Shown here: positions 1 through 7,152 of the stretch, piece after piece
Layout: each line of letters starts with the position of its first letter
How positions within the stretch are numbered: the first letter of the stretch is position 1
NCBI GenBank assembly: GCA_016218905.1
Contig: JACRCS010000124.1
Span: forward strand, 1 to 31,319
DNA length: 31,319 bases
Source: Deltaproteobacteria bacterium
GTDB lineage: Bacteria; Desulfobacterota_C; Deferrisomatia; Deferrisomatales; JACRMM01
Direction: 5' to 3'
The notes under the pieces: model-generated
What the model was told of the DNA's origin: nothing
Database searches by the model: none
What the model saw: the letters and a program-made list of their open reading frames with translations, nothing else
Program-made: the position numbers and the translations under genes

Positions 1-730
1 CGACGACGAGCGTCTGGCCATTGACGAAATTCGACTCTTCACTCGCGAAGAAGAGCACGGCCCCGACGAGATCTTCCGGCTGCTCCAGCCGCGCGAGGGG
101 GGTCTTCGACACATCGTACTTTTTCACGTCGCCGAGGCTTCGGCTGCCGGGCGTGTCGGTGTAGCCCGGCGCGACAGCGTTGACGCAGATGTTGTGCGGT
201 CCGAGCTCGGTCGCCAGGGACTTGGTGAAGGCCAGGACCCCGCCCTTGGACGTCACGTAGTGGATCATTCCCTTCGAGCCCGTAAAGGCAACCTCGGACG
301 CGATGTTGATGATCTTTCCGCCGCCCTGGCTCACCATCGAAGGGATCACCGCCCGCGAAGAGAGGAAGGGCCCCCTCAGGTTGACGGTCATCACCCGGTC
401 CCACTCCTCGGGCGGCGTCTCGAGGACGCCTACCCGGGAGATGCCGCCGTACATGGCCGCGTTGTTTACCAGAACGTCGATCCGGCCGTAGGTCTGGAGG
501 ACCTGGGCGGCCATCCGCTTGGTGTCCTCCTCGCTCGCCACGTCGACCTCCATGGCGAGCCCGCCCAGGGCCTCGATCTTCTGCCTCGCCGCGCGCGCCT
601 CGTCGCTGTCGAACCGGTGTGCCGCCATGACGACCCGTGCGCCTTCTTTCGCCAGCCCGAGGCAGAATTCCCTCCCCAGGCCCTTCGCCCCGCCCGTGAC
701 GATCACGACCTTGCCTTGCAGCCTTGCCAT
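1..730 (-). CDS. Short-chain dehydrogenase/reductase (SDR), 3' end cut by window edge
   Basis: NAD(P)-dependent oxidoreductase of the classical SDR family, 243 residues visible; a few C-terminal residues lie beyond the window. The N-terminus has the Rossmann motif TGGAKGLG, followed by the NNAA motif. The catalytic set is Ser in NIAS, Tyr and Lys in YVTSK, with the family's 13-residue Ser-Tyr spacing, and VAPGYTDTPG follows. The ATG at 730 is preceded by AGGAGG with good spacing. It is the last visible gene of the minus-strand operon holding two CrtI-like oxidoreductases, so it probably oxidises an alcohol or reduces a ketone in the same pathway. That is an inference; the substrate cannot be read from sequence. 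Family assignment is secure, while NAD versus NADP preference is not determined. Confidence 0.92.
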   Translation of the reverse strand, partial: MARLQGKVVIVTGGAKGLGREFCLGLAKEGARVVMAAHRFDSDEARAARQKIEALGGLAMEVDVASEEDTKRMAAQVLQTYGRIDVLVNNAAMYGGISRVGVLETPPEEWDRVMTVNLRGPFLSSRAVIPSMVSQGGGKIINIASEVAFTGSKGMIHYVTSKGGVLAFTKSLATELGPHNICVNAVAPGYTDTPGSRSLGDVKKYDVSKTPLARLEQPEDLVGAVLFFASEESNFVNGQTLVV

Positions 731-770
731 AAGGAAAACCTCCTGTGAGGAGTAGGCACTGCGAGCCAGG

Positions 771-833
771 GGACCTATGGGACTTATAGGACCTATGGCA
801 CTCATGAGTCCCATTAGTCCCATTAGTCCCATG
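771..833. repeat. Inverted array of degenerate 9-bp units
   Basis: Seven consecutive 9-bp units lie between the CrtI-like gene ending at 855 and the SDR start at 730. The first four follow GGACYTATR, the last one diverging. The next three are AGTCCCATT, AGTCCCATT and AGTCCCATG. The second half is roughly the reverse complement of the first (ATGGGACT at 777-784 pairs with AGTCCCAT at 807-814 or the next unit). The transcript could therefore fold into a slipped hairpin in the leader of the SDR gene. Function is not known. Confidence 0.75.
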
Positions 834-854
834 ACTGAGCGCCTACGAATCTCG

Positions 855-2534
855 CTAATACCCTCTTGTCTCCCACGGCCTATACGAGAGGCTGTAGTCC
901 TTGGCGATCGCCTTGTAGCAGTTGTAGCCGCTGCCGCGGCCGATGCCGTGTGCCGAGTGGGCGGCAGAGGAGCAGAGGTAGTAGTCCTTGACGGGCATCC
1001 GATAATTGGAGATTTCCGGGAAGGGCCGGAGCCGTCCGAGCCGCTCGGCGTTGGCGTCGAGAGCGCCCCAGCCGCCCTGCGGCATGGTCGTGTTGCGGTT
1101 TACGACGTCGTCGGGCGTCGTAATGAAGGCTTCGATGAAGTTCGACTTGTTGACATTGGGCGCGTACTTGCCCCACTCGTTCACCATCCGGACGGCGATC
1201 TCGCGCTTGATCCGGAGCCACTCGCGTTCGGAGAAGTTCCGCCACGGGCAGGTGAACTCCTCGACGAGCGCCGCGAAGCGCCCCTTCGGCGCGCGGGTCG
1301 GGTCCCACTGGACGTCCGGCGCGACGAGGAGGTAGAGCTGGTTGGCGATCCCCAGGTCCCACCGCTCCTTCTGGTATCGGCCTGAGAAGAAGTACTCCGG
1401 GTCGGCCGGCCCGAAGTAGAGGCGCGGCACCATGCCGAGGTCCGCGTTCTGGGGGTAGACGGGCGCATCCATGAGGGCGATATTCCCCCAGAGGATCTGG
1501 GTTCGCTCGTACCCCGTATCGGTCAGACTCGCCGGCTTCTGCTTGAGCTTCTGGGCTTTGCCCCAGAGCTCGGAGGGCACGTACTCCTCGCCCAGCATGT
1601 CGAGGGTCTGCTCGACGTTGAGGTCGCTGATGACGATGTCCGCCGCGATCTCCGTGCCGTCGGTGAGCTTGATGCCGCAGGCCTTCCCGTTCTTCACCAG
1701 GACCTTCTGGACCTCGGAAAGGACGAAGAACTCGCACCCTTCCTTCTGTCCGGCGCGCAGCAGCGCGTGGCTGATGGAGTGGGTGCCGCCGATCACGATG
1801 GCCGCTGTCTCTACGGACAAAACGAGCCCAAGGACGTGGATGTGCCAGTAGAAGCCGGGCTTGTCGCAGGGCATCAGGCCGTTCGAGGTCTGATGCGCGC
1901 GCATGTAGAAGGTCTGGAGCTCGGGGCTCTCGAAGAGATCCCTCGCGATCTCGGCGATGGTCATCTGACCGTACTTCGGGTCGATCCCGCACTTCGGGTC
2001 CTTCGTGAGCTTCTCGAGGGGATCGAGCTCGTCCCACTCGTCGGGACCCGTGTACCGGTAGTGGCCGAAGGCGTTGCGCCACGCGCCCTTGAACCGTGAG
2101 AGGATGTCCTCGGAGGTGCCGGCGTCCTTGGCGGAGATGCGGCGGACCTGGTCCACCACCTGCTGGGCGTGCGTATCGTTGAACTCACCGCGGCCCGTGA
2201 TCGGGTCGACGACGTTGAAGACCGCCTTGCCCATCATGTACTTGCCGTCGGGATAGATCCATGCCTCGTTGTACTCCGGAAACTTGTAGACGAGTCCGAA
2301 GTCCCGCAGGTTGAAGTCGGTGTAGGCCGGGTGCGTGTAGAACCGGGTGAAGTGCGCGCACACGTTCTGAATGAAGCCGGGCAGGGGGAGCTCTTCGCCG
2401 CACGCTCCTCCGCCGCACTCGTGCCACCGCTCGAACATGGCCGTCTTCAGGCCGGCCCGCGCGAGGTAGCATCCGATGATGGTGGCGTGGTGACCGCCAC
2501 CCACGATGACCGCATCGTATTTCGCGTCTGGCAT
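855..2534 (-). CDS. Phytoene-dehydrogenase (CrtI)-like FAD oxidoreductase, second copy
   Basis: 559-aa flavoprotein of the CrtI/phytoene dehydrogenase superfamily. The N-terminus carries the FAD beta-alpha-beta motif VIVGGGHHATIIG followed by the GGGACGEE segment, and the C-terminus has the FAD-binding signature SAAHSAHGIGRGSGYN. The family does dehydrogenation, isomerisation or hydroxylation of hydrophobic substrates. Paired CrtI-like genes of this size encode the limonene-oxidising CtmAB enzyme of Castellaniella (known precedent, recalled). Start: an in-frame TTG at 2540 exists, but AAGGAGG abuts it and is spaced six bases from the ATG at 2534, so ATG is preferred. It is downstream of a 109-aa gene and another CrtI-like gene and upstream of an SDR. 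The two oxidoreductases may be subunits of one enzyme, which is inferred from tandem arrangement. Substrate unknown. Confidence 0.88.
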   Translation of the reverse strand: MPDAKYDAVIVGGGHHATIIGCYLARAGLKTAMFERWHECGGGACGEELPLPGFIQNVCAHFTRFYTHPAYTDFNLRDFGLVYKFPEYNEAWIYPDGKYMMGKAVFNVVDPITGRGEFNDTHAQQVVDQVRRISAKDAGTSEDILSRFKGAWRNAFGHYRYTGPDEWDELDPLEKLTKDPKCGIDPKYGQMTIAEIARDLFESPELQTFYMRAHQTSNGLMPCDKPGFYWHIHVLGLVLSVETAAIVIGGTHSISHALLRAGQKEGCEFFVLSEVQKVLVKNGKACGIKLTDGTEIAADIVISDLNVEQTLDMLGEEYVPSELWGKAQKLKQKPASLTDTGYERTQILWGNIALMDAPVYPQNADLGMVPRLYFGPADPEYFFSGRYQKERWDLGIANQLYLLVAPDVQWDPTRAPKGRFAALVEEFTCPWRNFSEREWLRIKREIAVRMVNEWGKYAPNVNKSNFIEAFITTPDDVVNRNTTMPQGGWGALDANAERLGRLRPFPEISNYRMPVKDYYLCSSAAHSAHGIGRGSGYNCYKAIAKDYSLSYRPWETRGY

Positions 2535-2581
2535 CGTCAACCTCCTTGAGGGGTCGCTGGTTCCGTGCCCTGGGGCGACGG

Positions 2582-2911
2582 TCAGGCCTGGGCCTGGTTG
2601 GTCACCGGCGCGGTGGCCGGGGCAGCCGCCTTCGGTTTGCCGCCGAAGAGCAGGAACTTCAGGCCCGTCCAGATCACGGAGGGCTTGAGGGCGGCCTTGA
2701 TGATCAGCCGCAGATCCGCGGGCTCGACGAACCCCCGAACTGTCCAGTTCACCGGGTCGGTCGTCTGGATCGTCATCAGCAGGCGGGGGGGCTCCGCCGG
2801 TTCCCCCTCGTCCGGAGGCTCGAGGGTGGACGGAACCAGGGTCGTCACTTCGATCTTGGCCACCTTGCAGGTGAGGAGGGTGCGGCCGAGGCCGGTCGAG
2901 CGGATAAACAT
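2582..2911 (-). CDS. Conserved-looking 109-aa protein of unknown function
   Basis: Small protein between the two CrtI-like genes. It begins MFIRSTGLGRTLL, has a mixed alpha/beta-looking middle with TTDPVNWTVRGF, a hydrophobic stretch near residues 78-92 (VIWTGLKFLLFGG) and an Ala/Pro-rich tail. I do not recognise the family. The ATG at 2911 has GGAAGGAG about seven bases upstream; the upstream open frame reaching 3034 overlaps the neighbour's end and is dismissed. Its conserved position inside a tight same-strand operon suggests a third subunit, a membrane tether or a chaperone for the flavoproteins. This is inference only. No cysteine cluster or signal peptide is seen. Confidence 0.75.
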   Translation of the reverse strand: MFIRSTGLGRTLLTCKVAKIEVTTLVPSTLEPPDEGEPAEPPRLLMTIQTTDPVNWTVRGFVEPADLRLIIKAALKPSVIWTGLKFLLFGGKPKAAAPATAPVTNQAQA

Positions 2912-2937
2912 GTGGGTCTCCTTCCTAGTAAGCTGTA

Positions 2938-2976
2938 TCCCCACCCCGGCCCCCCCGCGGAGGGGGAGGGGGCGGA
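2938..2976. repeat. C/G-run hairpin, REP-like intergenic sequence
   Basis: Between the CrtI-like gene ending at 2980 and the 109-aa gene start at 2911 lies a run of C followed by GCGGA and runs of G. This can form a stem of five or more G:C pairs. It resembles the widespread interspersed motif of cytosine-run/guanine-run blocks found between genes of many GC-rich bacteria. It may stabilise or partly terminate the operon mRNA. Confidence 0.55.
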
Positions 2977-2979
2977 GGA

Positions 2980-4620
2980 CTAGAGCAGATTGGCCTTCTT
3001 GGCGACCGTGACGCACTCGGGCTCCGGCCACCATTTGCCGATTTTGAGATCCTCGGCGATCTTGTTGGCGGCGTTATAGCCGGGGCCGTAGGTGATCATG
3101 CCGCCGGAGTGGGTGCACGCGCCGGCGAGGTAGAGGTTCTTGATGGGCGTGTCGTGCTGGCCGCAATACTCGTTGGGCCGGAAGTACCCCATCTGGAGCG
3201 GCAGGTACGCACCCTGCTTGAAGCAGCCGTTCTTCATGTCCGGGAACTTGTTCTCGGTGTCGAGCGGGGTGCCGATGTAGTCCCAGGCGATGTTGTCGGC
3301 CGTCATGTTGGGCGCGTACTTCGCCAGGGTGGTCTTCATCCGCTCGGCGTACTCCCGGCGGACGCGGTTCCAGGCTAGGGGGCCGCCGTCCTTCAGGTTG
3401 TACGGGGCGCACTCCATGGACAGGAGGCCGATGTGCTTGACCTCGCTGGAGGGGTGCCGGTGGACCCGAATCGGATCGTGCAGCGAGGGGAAGCAGCAGT
3501 TGAAGCCGCCGTCGTAGAGCTCGCCCTTCTTCGAAGCCTTGAAGTGCTTCACGAGGTCGGCTTCGCTCTCGTAGCCCACCACGTAGATGAGCGACTTCGC
3601 GAGCTCCGGGTCCTTCTCCGCTACGGTGAACCGCGGGGCGTCGAAGAGGGCGGTGTGGACCGTGAAGAAGCTCGTGTCCGAGTACTGCCACTGGTTGAGC
3701 CGGGCGGTGAACTCGGGGCTGAGGTGCTTTTCGCCGATGAGCTCGAAGAAGGTCTGGTGGGGGTTGACGGCGCTGCACACGAAGTACTTGGCCCGGATCA
3801 CCGTTCCGTCGTCCAGGACCACGCCCCGGGCCTCGCCGTTCTCCACGATGATCCGGTCGATCATGCAGCCGGTGATCACGCGGCTGCCGTTGGAAGAGAT
3901 ATACTTCGCGAGCAGGTGCGCGACGTGATGCGACCCGCCGCGGCAGAGGCGGAAGTGCCACGCCCGGTTGATCATCAGGGGGACGAGGTAGCCGAGGCCC
4001 TCCAGGTCGTAGTCGAGGCCCCACATCGTGGCGAGGTAGAGGAAGAGAGCCCGGACGCGGTCGTTCTCGAACATCTGGTCGACGATCTGCTTGGGCGTGT
4101 ACCCGGTCAGCTCGTCGCCGCGGCGGGTGATCTCATTCGCGTAGAGCTTCGCCGCCTGTTCGAGGCTCGGCATGGGGTTCGCGTAGCTCGCCGGCGCGAG
4201 GAAGAGATCCATGCACTCCTGCGACCACTTGGCGAAGTCGAGGAAGGCGGCGGCGTCCTTCTTCGAGAACTTCGCGATGGACTCGTAGGAGCGGTTGATG
4301 TCCTGGTAGAGGGCCAGATGCGTTCCGTCCTGGAAGGGCATGACGATCTGCGGCTCGGGGTAGATCCACTGGAGGTCGTAGCGGGTGTCGAGCTCGAAGT
4401 CCTTCAGGGGTGGGGCGTACTCCACCATCATATGGTAGATCGCGTGACTGTCGATGAGCAGGCCGGGCAGCGTCAGGTTCTCCGTCGCGAGGCCGCCCCC
4501 GATCTCGTACCGCCGTTCGAGGACGGCGACCTTGACGCCGGCCTTCGCCAGGTACCCGGCGGTCGTGAGCCCGTTGGGGCCCCCGCCGATCACGATTCCG
4601 TCGAACTCGAGCTCTCGCAT
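2980..4620 (-). CDS. Phytoene-dehydrogenase (CrtI)-like FAD oxidoreductase, first copy
   Basis: 546-aa flavoprotein, first gene of the minus-strand operon. The N-terminal FAD motif is VIGGGPNGLTTAGYLAKAG with the acidic residue in VLERR and the GGGLATE segment. The C-terminal signature is ACTHSGGMITYGPGYNAA. The motifs are closer to the CrtI consensus than in its partner at 855-2534. The ATG at 4620 has GGAGGA six bases upstream; the open frame extends upstream to 4737 but runs through the divergent promoter region, so the shorter form is chosen. It likely acts with the downstream copy as a heteromeric dehydrogenase or hydroxylase on a hydrophobic substrate. The pairing is inferred from context, the fold is certain. 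No signal peptide or membrane span is seen. Confidence 0.9.
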   Translation of the reverse strand: MRELEFDGIVIGGGPNGLTTAGYLAKAGVKVAVLERRYEIGGGLATENLTLPGLLIDSHAIYHMMVEYAPPLKDFELDTRYDLQWIYPEPQIVMPFQDGTHLALYQDINRSYESIAKFSKKDAAAFLDFAKWSQECMDLFLAPASYANPMPSLEQAAKLYANEITRRGDELTGYTPKQIVDQMFENDRVRALFLYLATMWGLDYDLEGLGYLVPLMINRAWHFRLCRGGSHHVAHLLAKYISSNGSRVITGCMIDRIIVENGEARGVVLDDGTVIRAKYFVCSAVNPHQTFFELIGEKHLSPEFTARLNQWQYSDTSFFTVHTALFDAPRFTVAEKDPELAKSLIYVVGYESEADLVKHFKASKKGELYDGGFNCCFPSLHDPIRVHRHPSSEVKHIGLLSMECAPYNLKDGGPLAWNRVRREYAERMKTTLAKYAPNMTADNIAWDYIGTPLDTENKFPDMKNGCFKQGAYLPLQMGYFRPNEYCGQHDTPIKNLYLAGACTHSGGMITYGPGYNAANKIAEDLKIGKWWPEPECVTVAKKANLL

Positions 4621-4721
4621 GGTGTTCCTCCGTATCTGTGTTCCAGTCGCTCCGCAGGGGGAGGGCTCCGTGACCTCGGTCGTCGTTGCCTGCTTGCGCC
4701 CCGAGTAAAACAAGGCTTCAA

Positions 4722-4760
4722 TTGACACGCAAAGCAATACTTTTTATATGTGATAAGAGT
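4722..4760 (+). promoter_or_regulatory. Sigma-70-type promoter and candidate LysR operator
   Basis: In the divergent region there is a perfect -35 box TTGACA at 4722-4727, a 17-bp spacer and a -10-like TATATG at 4745-4750, reading towards the LysR gene. The motif ATACTTTTTAT at 4737-4747 covers the spacer and the start of the -10. The identical 11-mer occurs upstream of the second LysR gene at 15862-15872. Overlap with the -10 would fit autorepression. The leader to the ATG at 4867 is about 110 bases and includes a run of eight T. Confidence 0.55.
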
Positions 4761-4866
4761 CTCGGGCGGCTCCCGCGCTTGCCCGAAATAAGGCGATTAG
4801 AAGCTCCGCTTCGGGATTGCAGAACAGTTTTTTTTGATGCTTCATCATCTCCTCTGATGGGACGCC

Positions 4867-5769
4867 ATGCGCTTCGACCTCAATCTGAAGCAGCTCAAGG
4901 TCTTCTATTACGTGGCCAAGCACCTGAGCTTTACCCGGGCGGCGGAGGACCTCTTTATCACTCAGCCGGCGGTGACGATGCAGATCTCTTCCCTCGAGCG
5001 GCAGTACGGGCTGCCGCTCTTCTCGCGGAAGAAGAATGAGCTCACGCTGACCGAGGCCGGATCGGTCCTCCTGCCCTACGCGGAGAAGCTGGTGGAGATC
5101 GGCTTCGAGGCGGAGCGGGCGCTCTTCAACCTGAAGGCCAATCCCCAAGGGGTCCTGCGCCTGGGGACGACCAAAGCCATCGCCCGCTACCTCCTCTCGC
5201 CGTACATCGTGCGGTTCCAGAACTCCTTTCCGCGGGTGCGGATCAAGGTCGACGAGGGGAGCTCGGAGGAGATGGCCCTCAGCGTCATCTACGGTCGCAA
5301 CGACCTGGCGATCGTCGGGAGGATTCCTCGAGACGAGAAGCTCGAGGCCATTCCGTTTCCCGCACACCCGACCGACGAGATGCTCCTCATCGTGCCGGAG
5401 GGGCACGCCCTCGCGGGCAAGTCGCGAGTGACGCTCGAGGAGATCGGTTCGGAACCGCTCATTATCCGAGAGCGGGGTTCGGGCAGCAGGCACGTCATTC
5501 TCGAGGCGTTCCGGGAGCGGGGGATCACGCCGACGGTCCTGCTCGAGGCGGGCAACGTCGACTTCATCAAGGACCTCGTCGAGCGCGGGGCGGGCGTCAC
5601 GATCCTGCCGAGGATGAACGTCGATCGGGAGCTTCAGGAAGGCCGATTTCGAGGAGTTCCGCTGGCGGGGGAGGGCCTCGCCATCCACGTCGACATCGTT
5701 CTTCCCAAGGATGGGTACCGCAGGCTGGCCGTCGAATCCTTCCTCCGTTCCGTGCTGGAGCCTCGATAG
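4867..5769 (+). CDS. LysR-family transcriptional regulator, divergent from the oxidoreductase operon
   Basis: 300-aa LysR-type regulator. The N-terminal winged helix-turn-helix spans about residues 6-65, with recognition helix FITQPAVTMQISSLE and LPLFSRKKNELTLTEAG. A periplasmic-binding-like effector domain begins near residue 92. The ATG at 4867 gives the usual family length; the ribosome-binding site is weak (GGGA). Divergent orientation from the CrtI-like/SDR operon, with a 246-bp shared region, is the classical arrangement for a regulator of that operon. The effector is unknown and is presumably a pathway substrate or intermediate. It is clearly related to the LysR protein at 16014-16922 in the helix-turn-helix and in the GSS and DFIKE/DFIKD motifs. 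Confidence 0.93.
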   Translation: MRFDLNLKQLKVFYYVAKHLSFTRAAEDLFITQPAVTMQISSLERQYGLPLFSRKKNELTLTEAGSVLLPYAEKLVEIGFEAERALFNLKANPQGVLRLGTTKAIARYLLSPYIVRFQNSFPRVRIKVDEGSSEEMALSVIYGRNDLAIVGRIPRDEKLEAIPFPAHPTDEMLLIVPEGHALAGKSRVTLEEIGSEPLIIRERGSGSRHVILEAFRERGITPTVLLEAGNVDFIKDLVERGAGVTILPRMNVDRELQEGRFRGVPLAGEGLAIHVDIVLPKDGYRRLAVESFLRSVLEPR

Positions 5770-5840
5770 CAGGTGGAGCCCAGGATGGGCATGAGCGGCC
5801 CTGAACTTCCAAGTGACTGGCGACCGGGTCTCCCCTTTTT

Positions 5841-5928
5841 CGTCATTCCGGCATGGACGCCGGAATCCAGTGCGCCATGGATGGACCCTCCTGGGCCCTG
5901 GACCCCGGCAATCCGTGCCGGGGTGACG
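5841..5928. repeat. Two-hairpin REP-like element bounded by CGTCA/TGACG
   Basis: Outer arms CGTCA (5841-5845) and TGACG (5924-5928) enclose two strong hairpins. The first is ATTCCGGC (5845-5852) with GCCGGAAT (5859-5866), loop six. The second is CCCCGGCA (5903-5910) with TGCCGGGG (5916-5923), loop five. An intermediate pair TCCAG (5866-5870) and CTGGA (5898-5902) completes a cloverleaf-like fold. This is the widespread CGTCATTCC-type interspersed repeat of many environmental bacteria. It lies just after the LysR gene and may also act as a bidirectional terminator. Confidence 0.8.
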
Positions 5929-5982
5929 GAAAAGAGGCCGGGGTCACTTTCAGCCAACCGGCCGCGCAGCGGCGTACCGAAG

Positions 5983-6010
5983 CTGACAACTGAAAACTGA
6001 AGACTGACGA
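5983..6010. repeat. Array of four degenerate 7-bp units (CTGAVRA)
   Basis: Four contiguous heptamers share CTGA at positions 1-4 and vary afterwards (CAA, AAA, AGA, CGA). It is one of five such heptad arrays in the window, each with its own consensus and each at a gene boundary. Confidence 0.75.
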
Positions 6011-6011
6011 C

Positions 6012-6045
6012 TCCATCCGGAAAGGCACTTTCCGGATGGACACTA
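6012..6045. repeat. Perfect 13-bp inverted repeat, probable solo insertion-sequence end
   Basis: TCCATCCGGAAAG (6012-6024) and its exact complement (6028-6040) flank a 3-base loop, followed by GGACACTAA. Read on the minus strand it begins TTAGTGTCCATCCGG. That resembles the end of the insertion sequence at the right edge of the window (GTGTCCGTCCGGAAAA, from about 31064), which also has a palindrome just inside its tip. It is most simply a leftover terminal repeat of a related element. Confidence 0.55.
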
Positions 6046-6355
6046 ACTTGCCCCTTCGCACGGCTTCAATTCCCTCCCCCTGGCGCCGCAGCTCACCTTC
6101 GTTCGCGGAACCGGCACCGCCATCCGGCCCGTGAGACAAACGTCTTTGCGTCTCCCGGAACCGTTCCGCCGCGTGCCGCGGTTTAGCGCTTCCGGGATGC
6201 GACAGCCTTGACGTAGCAGCGAGCCGCACCAGCAAGCGCTTTCTCGCTCCTTGAGCTCACTTCGCGCGGCGGCCGTGTCGCATTCCGGTCGTGGCGAGAG
6301 CCGGAAGAGGGGCTGGACAAACGACGGTTGGCACCAGCCAAGATGTCCCTTGACG
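6041..6355. other. Intergenic stretch with a distant inverted repeat
   Basis: No supportable gene. The notable structure is TCCGGGATGCGACA at 6191-6204 and the near-complement TGTCGCATTCCGG at 6276-6288 (12 of 13 matching), 71 bp apart. They lie 70-165 bp upstream of the sigma-54-type promoter at 6356. Paired half-sites at that distance could be binding sites for an enhancer-binding activator; this is a guess from position. No such activator gene lies in the window. Confidence 0.35.
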
Positions 6356-6371
6356 CGGCACGTCGTTTGCT
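6356..6371 (+). promoter_or_regulatory. Sigma-54 (RpoN) -24/-12 promoter candidate
   Basis: CGGCACG, four bases, TTGCT matches the RpoN consensus TGGCACG-N4-TTGCW at all but the first base. The invariant GG and GC dinucleotides are separated by exactly ten bases. It lies about 48 bp upstream of the ATG at 6419, a sensible leader length. It would put the PpsAB-like operon under an enhancer-binding activator, as is usual for phenol and hydrocarbon catabolic operons. Confidence 0.6.
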
Positions 6372-6418
6372 AAATGCTTTCGAAACACACGATGGCAGGA
6401 CGAGGAGGGGGCGAGCCC

Positions 6419-7102
6419 ATGTCGTTTCTCCTGACCCAGGAGTGGGACATCATCCGCGGCGCCGAGGAGGAGTACGCGGCCTTCATCAGCCGGCGCTTCC
6501 AGCCCAAATGCGAGGAGCTGGGCCTGCGGGGCGTAGGCGGGTTCTACGTCCAGGTCGGGTCCGGACCCCGCATCATCTCCATCCGCGCGGTGGAGAGCCT
6601 GGAGGCGCTCTATCGGGCGATGTCGACCCGCCTCTTCCAGGAGGTGAAGCTGGAGCTCCAGGAGCACGTCGAGAACTACCGCAGCAAGATCCTCGCTCCG
6701 CGGAGCGAGGATCCACCGCGACCGCACGACGCCCGGCAGAGCGGGAGCGCTGCCAAGCCGTACGAGATCCAGCGTGGGGTCTGGAAGCTGAACCAGTACT
6801 GCACTCTGCTGCCCGGGCGGCGGGGGGCCTTCGCCGATTTCATTGCCCGGGAGTACGTCCCCGCCCTGCGGGCGATCGACTTCGTGGAGGTGACCGCCTG
6901 GTGGGACGTCCTCATCGGGGGCCCCAGCGAGATCATCGGCGAGTTCACGTTCAAGCACCCGGTCGACATCGGCAGGCTCCTCGACCATGAGGACTTCCGC
7001 CGGCTCACGTACACCCTGCGGTCCGAGTATGTGGCGGACCATCAGAGTCGCATCCTGCGCACGACGGAGCGGTTCGAAGAGCCGAGGTGGTACCGGCTCT
7101 GA
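6419..7102 (+). CDS. 227-aa protein with duplicated dimeric alpha/beta-barrel (ABM/NIPSNAP-like) domain
   Basis: First gene of the plus-strand operon. Its two halves, residues about 1-95 and 115-227, align with each other. In both, a beta strand leads to GR/E..FA.FI.R....., then a hydrophobic strand, and an ending ENYRSKIL or DHQSRIL. A linker rich in Pro, Arg and Asp joins them. The pattern suggests two fused ferredoxin-like alpha/beta-barrel domains, a fold used by small monooxygenases, decarboxylases and non-enzymatic partners. I cannot name the family. Start: ATGs at 6374 and 6392 are in frame, but GGAGGGG eight bases before the ATG at 6419 decides it. It is 50 bp upstream of the phenylphosphate-synthase-like gene and of similar mass to the third subunit of that enzyme (24 kDa in Thauera, which is a CBS-domain protein, so not homologous). 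Confidence 0.78.
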   Translation: MSFLLTQEWDIIRGAEEEYAAFISRRFQPKCEELGLRGVGGFYVQVGSGPRIISIRAVESLEALYRAMSTRLFQEVKLELQEHVENYRSKILAPRSEDPPRPHDARQSGSAAKPYEIQRGVWKLNQYCTLLPGRRGAFADFIAREYVPALRAIDFVEVTAWWDVLIGGPSEIIGEFTFKHPVDIGRLLDHEDFRRLTYTLRSEYVADHQSRILRTTERFEEPRWYRL

Positions 7103-7152
7103 GCCGTTCCGACGCATCCCCAACTTCACGCCGAGCGGCGGAAGGGAGACGC

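Noticed and set aside
2535..2540. TTG start for the second CrtI-like protein
   Set aside because: The Shine-Dalgarno sequence directly abuts the TTG, while spacing to the ATG at 2534 is ideal.
5773..6235. Short open frames on both strands in the repeat-rich gap
   Set aside because: They run through the REP element, heptads and palindrome and have no ribosome-binding site or protein-like composition.
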